This document shows, in pieces, positions 59,201-64,000 of a stretch of 64,000 nt of DNA. The notes beneath the pieces were generated by a model, which ran no database searches, was not told the origin of the DNA, and saw only the letters and a list, made by a program, of their open reading frames with translations. The DNA is from Typha latifolia (taxonomy: Eukaryota; Streptophyta; Magnoliopsida; Poales; Typhaceae). The DNA lies in NCBI GenBank assembly GCA_019914945.1, contig CM034106.1:4588001-4652000 (forward strand), written 5' to 3'. Made by a program: the position numbers and the translations under genes. The first letter of the stretch is position 1. Each line of letters opens with the position of its first letter.

Positions 59201-61704
59201 TTACTTTCAAACTAAGTCCTCATCTTCACGTCCGGGCACCCAAAGATTCTCTTTCACTACTGGAATCTTTTGGACAGCAGCAATAACCAACGAAAAAGTA
59301 GAGGTTGAAGAAAAAGAGAGGTTTAGAGAGAAAGTGGAAGAGATTAGAGAAGAATCTTAAGATAGAGTAGGAGAAAGGGAGAGAAAGAAAGAGAGAGAGA
59401 GAAGAAGAAGACCATAGGGGAGAAATGAGAGATCTCAAATAAATCTTATTCCAACTTGTCTTTGTTTCTCATGCAATAACCCTTAAATAGGTTAACAACC
59501 TTAATTCTAATTGATTCTAATAGAAACTTATTTCCTAATAGGACTCTAATTGATCTTCTTACCTAAATTGATTGATCCAATTTAGGTAATAAATCAATGT
59601 GGACATCCCCCACATATAAGCTTACCATAACTATCAATTGAGATTCTAATAGGAATTCATTTCTTAATAGGATCCTAATTGATTAAACCTTACCTAAATT
59701 GACTAACCCAATTTAGGTAATAACTCAATACGGACATCCCCCGCATATAGGCTACCATATTTGTCAATTGACTAATTCAATTGATTATTTGAATTAAAAA
59801 TCAACAATTAGACCAAAATTGGACTCAAGTAATTCTATTTTGGTCAAATTGAAGATGATGCCCACATCAACTTTGGTGCAGTGTAGGAGAGAAAACGAAA
59901 AAGGATTAAGTACATTTTATGCCCCCTATAATTAGGCATTTTTTTTGCTCGAATTTTCTGAAAATGAGAACTCCATTCAGTAAAAAGTAATAATATTAAA
60001 GTTCATATTATTCATGTAAGACATACTGGACAAAATATGCAAGTTATAATCATTCAAAGATGGAAGGAGACATATATTCTATTTTATGTAAGCAAAATCC
60101 ATCATAACAAACTTGTAATTTTGATGATTGACCTATTCAACAGATTTCAAAAACCTATAAGGCCATGCTCTGTATTTAGAATCCAGAGATTCCAAAAACT
60201 AAAGAATTTGATTGGCCCTCCAAATGATTTCTTTAAAAATTATTACCAGAGTAATCTCTTTACTTTTGGTGTTTGGCATTACAAATGTTCTAGAGTATAT
60301 TAACTCCATCTTTCTCTTCCCCTTTATCTATCCAAGCAAACCCCCAGGAGCTATTGCCTAGCCGCTGAGCTGATGAACTCACTACCGGAAGACCGATGAG
60401 TATGCAGGCCAAATAGGAAGATAGACGAATATGCTATCCACATAAAGGAAAGATGAGAGATGGGAGAAGAGAAGAATATAGAGTAGGTAATTAGAGGAAA
60501 ACATATGAATGGTGCAGAATTGGACTTCTTGAAGAGTTAAATTTCTATTATGCATTTCCTATTGTTTGCTACCACCACGAAGTTGATTTCATAATCAAAT
60601 CCCAATGGATTCACCCTTTTGCCTTCCTACTAAACAACTTCTTCACAAATCCATGAATCCACCTATCTTCCTCCTCTCAAAGCGCTTCACTAACCAACCT
60701 TAAGGCTTGAGTCCCCTCCCAGCAGCAACCATTTTTCTGGGCTCATCAGAGAGGCAACTCTTGCTGGCTAGCTGCAGCCTCATGGGAGACACAACAATCT
60801 CTGGTAAATGAATAGCTTCGCTGGAGCAGCTGCAGTTGCTGGCGGTTTAAGCTTGTGAGTGAGTGAGAGAGTGGGAGAGGGTTGGAAAGATTGAAATTCA
60901 CTATACGCCAAACACCCTTTTAGTAGTAATGAACATCAGTTATCCTGAAATCTGATGGACTTGTTGAAGTTTGCAGAGATGGTTACTAAATATATTAAAC
61001 TCCATCAGGTAAGCTGATTATATTATGATACCAAATAAAACATTTTCAGTACCAAGCTAGTATTTGGCAATCATTAACAGACTCGTCCTGTAAACTGATT
61101 GTAACACACAGTTAATGGTCAATATTTCTTCATCATGTCTTTTAAGGTCCCAAATGACAAAGATCATGCTCTAACGTCTCCTACCATATGCTGTTGAGAT
61201 TGTAACAGAAGACGCCTACATTAAGACAACTAAATGATATCTAGAAGATAATCTACTTGTCCATATGCTCCCATAAGCAGGCCAACCGCAAAATTAGATC
61301 CCCAACAACCCAACGTAATCATTTGGAAGTAAAACAATTTGTTGACGGCCTAGGATCTTAGGATCTCTGCCAATTTATGTGTTCTCTGTTCCCAGGTTAA
61401 TTAGGACACCAAATCTTTCTTCTCCACAAGTAATCGTACACCTTTAACATCTCAATTCAAAACGCACCAAAAGCAAATCATGAAGCAACTCTTGGATCAA
61501 TGAAGATCAAGGTGAACTAAAGAAATACAATCATGCACACAAAATAAATAAATTAGGGCAATTTAGGATATGAGTTACCGATTGAGCGTTGTGCCAGGAG
61601 AGGCCTCGGTAGACATTGATGGAGAAGGTGGCGGTGAGGTAGAGGGTGGCCACGCCGAGCCCTGCGGTGAATGCCTTGAATGCAAACTCGCCTACCCTTC
61701 TCAT
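44254..61704 (-). CDS. Small membrane protein, two exons, giant intron (model)
   Basis: Exon 1 (61704 down to 61579, 42 codons) encodes [32 protein letters not shown] and [10 protein letters not shown], with a donor gtaactc. A proposed exon 2 (44283 down to 44254), after gctaccgcacag, encodes KLEKEKAEE and a tga stop. Joined in phase 0 they give 51 residues: a basic N-terminus, one membrane helix (about residues 14-32) and a charged tail. This looks like a small organelle or ER membrane protein, but I do not know the family and assign no function. Exon 1 codon bias (GCC/CTC/GGC) contrasts with the AT-rich surroundings and supports it. The link to exon 2 is inference; reading through the donor instead gives a 57-residue protein ending LFILCA. 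No nearer second exon was found. Confidence 0.45.
44531..47477 (+). mobile_element. hAT DNA transposon copy B (dimerisation domain deleted)
   Basis: Ends are CAAGGTTCCCAGT and ACTAGGAACCTTG, with the same GATCGG/TTTCGGC-rich subtermini as copy A. Flanks are gttaaaag and gtaaatac (5 of 8 match), so the duplication is decayed or uncertain. It runs in the plus direction, opposite to A. It keeps the BED finger missing from A. It lost the hAT dimerisation region: at about 46955 the text jumps from the position equal to 4452 of A to that equal to 3667. Confidence 0.8.
45100..47250 (+). pseudogene. hAT transposase remnant, copy B
   Basis: A start at 45101 ([17 protein letters not shown]) is followed by a frameshift into the frame at 45139. 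That frame has the BED-type finger ([10 protein letters not shown], then SLKEHLSG, C-x2-C...H...C) and an acidic stretch ([11 protein letters not shown]). Then come [17 protein letters not shown] and [13 protein letters not shown] (45801-46094). The catalytic core continues broken to 46560. The terminal Tyr/Gln-rich tail (46992-47249) follows the deletion. BED fingers bind the element ends. Confidence 0.75.
47729..48172. mobile_element. Foldback element with GATGGCCGTGC ends
   Basis: Perfect 11-bp inverted ends (gatggccgtgc / gcacggccatc) enclose 444 bp. Inside, a purine arm (ggaggagagaccgagag, about 47858-47912) is mirrored by a pyrimidine arm (ctctcggtctctccttctcc, about 47935-48000), so most of the element can fold on itself. 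No target duplication is clear. Confidence 0.6.
48290..48980 (+). pseudogene. CBL-interacting protein kinase (CIPK) pseudogene
   Basis: Four exon-like pieces with intron boundaries are visible. At 48290-48403: [20 protein letters not shown] and LMNLYRK (kinase subdomain IX). At 48499-48611: [10 protein letters not shown], stop, FTVP, stop, [13 protein letters not shown], with the stops replacing Trp and Ala/Lys codons. At 48676-48796: [20 protein letters not shown], the NAF/FISL motif that binds CBL calcium sensors. At 48871-48980: [20 protein letters not shown], the phosphatase-interaction region. The N-terminal kinase lobe and the end of the gene are missing. Retained introns show it is a genomic fragment, not a retrocopy. 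Functional CIPKs phosphorylate ion transporters. Confidence 0.8.
49084..49262. repeat. Tandem duplication of 89 bp
   Basis: tcactgtctatatcttgtat through ttacattctttt occurs at 49084-49172 and again at 49173-49262, almost identical. Confidence 0.9.
49270..49841 (-). mobile_element. 3' end of a hAT-type element
   Basis: The segment ends attgccacccctag, inverse of the CTAGGGGTGGCAAT terminus common in plant hAT elements. The subterminal region repeats the half-palindromes gtgtcgtgttaacacgac and gacccgaacc. The left limit is uncertain and no second terminus was seen. Confidence 0.55.
49842..53761. other. AT-rich intergenic or intronic DNA, no gene recognised
   Basis: Both strands are stop-rich. 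No conserved motif, terminal repeat or RNA gene was found. It lies within the proposed giant intron. Confidence 0.4.
53767..54694 (-). repeat. 3' LTR of the chromovirus
   Basis: TG...CA in both directions (tgatgcaaatc at the left, cccacatca at the right), 928 bp. It contains a GA-rich stretch at about 54130-54240. Confidence 0.95.
54700..56241 (-). pseudogene. Chromovirus integrase with chromodomain
   Basis: The first frame (56241 to 55576) starts at the RNase H end (ADALSRRSN) and holds the zinc region ([15 protein letters not shown], then [13 protein letters not shown]) and the first catalytic Asp ([11 protein letters not shown]). The usual VVVDRF is VVVGRF here. The second Asp follows in SDRDTKF. 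A one-base loss then shifts the frame to [12 protein letters not shown] and the Glu block [19 protein letters not shown] (55579-55244). An in-frame TAA before VHQEILEKL interrupts the C-terminal part (55243-54692). That part ends in a chromodomain ([30 protein letters not shown]), which targets insertion through histone marks. Confidence 0.9.
56235..57073 (-). pseudogene. Chromovirus RT start and RNase H, RT core missing
   Basis: The N-terminal RT entry is intact: [50 protein letters not shown] and TPKKDGS. Next comes a stop in place of Trp, then [10 protein letters not shown], and the text jumps straight to [13 protein letters not shown], the start of the RNase H connection. The whole palm with its catalytic YxDD box, roughly 190 codons in this family, is absent. 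RNase H follows: [58 protein letters not shown]. Confidence 0.9.
57198..57760 (-). pseudogene. Chromovirus aspartic protease
   Basis: A retropepsin domain has [20 protein letters not shown] (active-site D-S-G) and [19 protein letters not shown] 20-bp direct repeat (cctcatgtggagcccttgg at about 57657 and 57713) near its start adds a stop between gag and protease. The protease would cut Gag and Pol. Confidence 0.85.
57786..58826 (-). CDS. Chromovirus gag
   Basis: The Gag frame is open from the Met at 58826 (MSNANF) to the stop at 57786, about 346 residues, a normal length. It begins with a glutamine-rich coiled segment ([20 protein letters not shown]). The retrotransposon gag domain follows ([36 protein letters not shown], then [20 protein letters not shown] and [15 protein letters not shown]). 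Near the end is a perfect CCHC knuckle, [14 protein letters not shown]. An upstream ATG at 58901 is in frame, but 58826 better fits family starts. Gag forms the particle that packages element RNA. This is the only intact frame of the element. Confidence 0.9.
   Translation of the reverse strand: MSNANFNTTDIREDVTQLQHQVLQLQQGMNQILQHLGNIQVNPQPENIPKASRQGNTSVQDIGSDDDRNYYAHHMRHRSVDRWDQGIKIDVSEFEGRLLPDEFLDWIDHIDQFFEWKEIPEDKKVQFVSLKLKGHALIWWKQIQNDRIRKGKDKINSWTHMKEKFKGKFLPIDYTQTLFQKLQNLRQGSKIVQEYTEEFYSLLARNELQESEEQKIARYTNGLRSQIQDELTMCDTLRLDIAYSKATKPEAKLRRQGFRRIDSDKGTTRMQVVGKEPPKLTQTVLPQSNSDVFAKSRGILGPTPLTCFKCRQPGHRSSDCPLRKFTHQSNLIEQEDELTSDESQNE
58924..58937 (-). other. Primer binding site, tRNA-iMet, exact
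   Basis: On the minus strand TGGTATCAGAGCAA lies two bases after the 5' LTR. It is the classic initiator-Met tRNA complement, unmutated. Confidence 0.95.
58940..59869 (-). repeat. 5' LTR of the chromovirus
   Basis: 930 bp, TG...CA; the partner of 53767-54694. Confidence 0.95.
59875..61578. other. Intron of the small membrane-protein model, nothing else seen
   Basis: No second exon, repeat pair or domain was found here. A short GA run (gtgagtgagtgagagagtgg) occurs near 60855. Confidence 0.4.
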
Positions 61705-62109
61705 CGTTACCGCTAACGCTTTCTCTCTGTTGATCGCTTGCCTCGTTTCCTGAACTCCGAATGGATCGTTACAATGACTGAGGCAGTATATTTGTATCGA
61801 CGGCTAAGATTATTTATGAGGCATTTTGCAAATATAAAAAAGAGTTAATTATGCCTGTACCCTAAACAGTTGCACCCTTATTATTTCTCAAGATATAGAT
61901 CAAATTTCAAACTTGTCTCCTTGAATTTTCATTTGCATCACTTGGGGGGGCAATTTGCAACTTAATTATATTTATTTTATGAATTTGCAATAATATTGAG
62001 TCTGAAGTTATTGAATTGGCAACAATGGGTTGCTTTTACTATGTTAACCCTAATGAATAATAAAATAACATATATACCTAAATTAACTATTTCTCATTGT
62101 TTCACTTTT
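61705..62109. other. Probable 5' leader and promoter of the minus-strand gene
   Basis: Just upstream of the start at 61704 (minus direction) lies a mixed-composition leader (gagagaaagcgttagcgg on the minus strand), then AT-rich DNA with atttgcaaaa words. No confident TATA box. Confidence 0.35.
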
Positions 62110-62440
62110 TTTTCTTCTCTTCTCCTTTTCTTTTCACATCACCATCGGAAACCACCATCATGCACCTCGTTGTCGTTACCACCAACACCATCCATCTCGT
62201 TGTCGCTACCACCACCACCATAGTAACAACCACACACTACTTTTACTACCCCTCCACCATCATAGTCATCTTACCACCACCATCTCACTACCACTTTCAC
62301 CATTTTCACTACTACTATTACTACCATCATTATCATCTTCACCCAAATATAACAACCAATACCATCACATTCAATACTAGTCCACTCTAGTACCATCTTA
62401 ACCACCACCCAAGCACCACTATCGCCATTACTTTCCTCTA
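62110..62440. repeat. CCA/ACT trinucleotide-rich tract
   Basis: Long imperfect (accaccatc)n and (actacc)n runs. Open frames in it are low-complexity Thr/His/Pro strings and are not genes. Confidence 0.85.
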
Positions 62441-62445
62441 GGGGT

Positions 62446-62900
62446 GTCAAAATAAACAAACGGCGTAGGCTCGGCTCAGCTCGGTTTGAGCTGAGCTGAG
62501 CTGAGCCTAAGCCTAAAGCCTAATTTAGGGCTCGATTTGAATTTCAAGCCAAGCTTGAGCCGAAGCCAGCTTGCTCAGGCTTGGCTCAATAGGCTCGTAT
62601 AAAATATTCTCTCTCAAACCCTAATCCTCTAAGTCCCAACAACCTCCGCTTCTCTCATTCAACTCCAATCCTTTTTCCTTCTAAGCCATCGGCCCGTCGC
62701 CTCCTCCTCATCCTCCTTCGCCAAGGTACCTCTTGGTCCTCCTCCTCCTCCTCAAGTCGTCATCTTGTCGTCCTCCTCCTCAAGCTGTCACCTCGTCTTC
62801 GTTCTCGTCCTCGTCCTCCTCCTCCACCACCTTCAGCAAACCTCCTCCTCCAGCAAGCCTCCTTCTCCTCCTCCTTCGGCAATGAAACACCCAACTCAAA
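62446..62900. mobile_element. Truncated hAT-type element related to 8180-8977
   Basis: It starts TAGGGGTGTCAAAATAAAC after ctttcctc, followed by GAGCTGAGCTGAGCC words and a (ctc)n-rich centre. No right end or second duplication was found. Compared with 8180-8977 it runs in the opposite sense. Confidence 0.6.
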
Positions 62901-62940
62901 AAATCATGTGTTCTTCACGTGGAAAAAATCACGTGACTCT

Positions 62941-64000
62941 CACATGACCTATCAATGTAATAATCTCACAAAATATCTAAGATAGATCTAAAATATCATA
63001 ACAATCCAAGCAAATAATCTAGAATTATAATTATCACAAAGCTTCAACAAGTCTTCAGAAATATAAGTCTATATACAAACTTAAAATATAAAAATCCTCG
63101 CAAGGGCTAAAGTCCAACTAGAAATAAAAGAATAAGCAACACTGATAAGAAAATAAATTCGCTACTCCTCGATATTCGCATCCTCTATATTTAACTCTAA
63201 AATATTTTCACCAAAAATACGGTGAGCACACGTCCCAGCAAGTACAATCCAATAGTAATCTATGAATAATGTATTGTATTGCATGATAAATAGAAATGCA
63301 TGCCCATAATTATTAATATATTAAGGTAATGTGTACAATTTAATTTACAATAAATTTTCATTTACTCATAATATACATAATTGCATAATATCATCATAAT
63401 TCAATATGTCAAATTCCACATACCAACCCTTTCAATGATGTCATATCCATATAGCAAACATGATAACATGGAGGACTAATCATCTAGTGGTAATATCCCC
63501 CGTACATGCCTAGCGACGTTGCATATGATCGATTGTATATGGCCATCAGACTAAGGATCCCAGTTGTAGGCCCATCATCATCAGCATCATCACAACTCTA
63601 GTAAATTATTACATACAGCGAGAAAGAGCTGACAACTCAATGGACGCCCTGACCCTACATTATTGGGTACCGCTAGAGCTATAACCCTACCTCTCAAACA
63701 TCTTTCTACTATTATCCTAGATTAGTCTCCAAACAAGGCAGTGTAATCACCTAAATATTTTACCATCTAATGACCTCAGGTGTAGACTGCTAATATGATA
63801 ATATTATATAATACACTCTACCCTTAACCTCGAATTGAGTGGGTGAGAGGGCACTGCCTAGTTAGGACTAGACTAATAATGATATGTGCATATAGTGTCA
63901 TGTCTTCTATTATCTTATTACATCATGATCATCAAGATAACATATGCCATAACTAAGTATGGAGTTTAACATGAATAAAGAGACTAATACTAAATAATGC
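62941..64000. other. LTR-like AT-rich DNA, unclassified
   Basis: Phrases such as ggtgagcacacgtcccag and gcatgcccataatta, and the mixed body, resemble long gypsy LTRs, but neither end is visible before the window stops. No gene. Confidence 0.3.

Larger units (their letters stand above)
53767..59869 (-). mobile_element. Ty3/gypsy chromovirus, full structure, RT core deleted
   Basis: This 6.1-kb minus-strand element has 5' LTR 58940-59869, primer site 58924-58937, gag, protease, a remnant of RT, RNase H, integrase with chromodomain, and 3' LTR 53767-54694. A perfect 5-bp duplication acttt flanks it (53762-53766, 59870-59874). By eye the LTRs differ by about a dozen substitutions plus a few short indels in about 929 bp, so the insertion is young. 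It is defective: the RT palm is missing, one W codon is TAG, integrase has one stop and one single-base deletion. Confidence 0.95.

Noticed and set aside
62097..62459. His/Thr/Tyr-rich frames
   Set aside because: They lie in a trinucleotide repeat tract.

Overview
The window is nuclear DNA of a flowering plant. The evidence is GT-AG spliced genes of plant type (PIG-F, a CIPK pseudogene, EamA-transporter exons), Ty3/gypsy chromovirus, Ty1/copia-type, L1-type LINE and hAT elements, and tRNA-iMet and tRNA-Asp primer sites. The species cannot be named from sequence alone. About two thirds of the bases are transposable elements, many nested; host coding sequence is about 1-2 kb.

Layout. 0-3 kb: one unidentified exon (57-147), then an old Ty3/gypsy ruin with a tRNA-Asp primer site and a decayed integrase. 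3.1-6.3 kb: hAT copy A with an 8-bp target duplication. 7.9-9.4 kb: a copia-like solo LTR (duplication catct) holding a 798-bp non-autonomous hAT element (duplication gagagaat). 9.5-9.8 kb: two exons of an EamA-type transporter. 10.4 kb: a tRNA-derived SINE. 11.8-14.3 kb: a complete eight-exon PIG-F gene (216 aa), the best-supported host gene, with a tandem duplication around exon 4. 15.9-22.9 kb: a long LTR-like repeat with a 1.8-kb internal duplication and an inverted partial copy. 22.9-35 kb: a three-level nest, gypsy element D (minus) inside gypsy element C (plus) inside LINE fragments. 35.6-36.2 kb: another small hAT element. 37.3-41.1 kb: a 5'-truncated LINE split by an LTR-like insertion that carries a 54-bp minisatellite. 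44.5-47.5 kb: hAT copy B. 47.7-49.8 kb: a foldback element, a CIPK kinase pseudogene and a hAT end. 53.8-59.9 kb: a structurally complete chromovirus (two about 929-bp LTRs, duplication acttt, tRNA-iMet primer site) that has lost its reverse transcriptase core. 61.6-61.7 kb: first exon of a small membrane protein on the minus strand. 62-64 kb: trinucleotide-rich DNA, a further hAT-type fragment and LTR-like DNA.

How the parts relate. PIG-F acts in ethanolamine-phosphate addition to GPI anchors in the ER. The 126-bp exon at 61.6 kb appears to splice to a 30-bp terminal exon at 44.25 kb, giving a 51-residue protein. If so, the chromovirus, hAT copy B and the CIPK pseudogene all lie in one 17.3-kb intron. 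No operon, CRISPR array or rRNA gene is present. I saw no clearly new biological system. The most interesting signals are the giant-intron micro-gene, the PIG-F exon duplication with a patchwork filler, a young retroelement lacking its RT core, and two hAT copies with complementary domain deletions.
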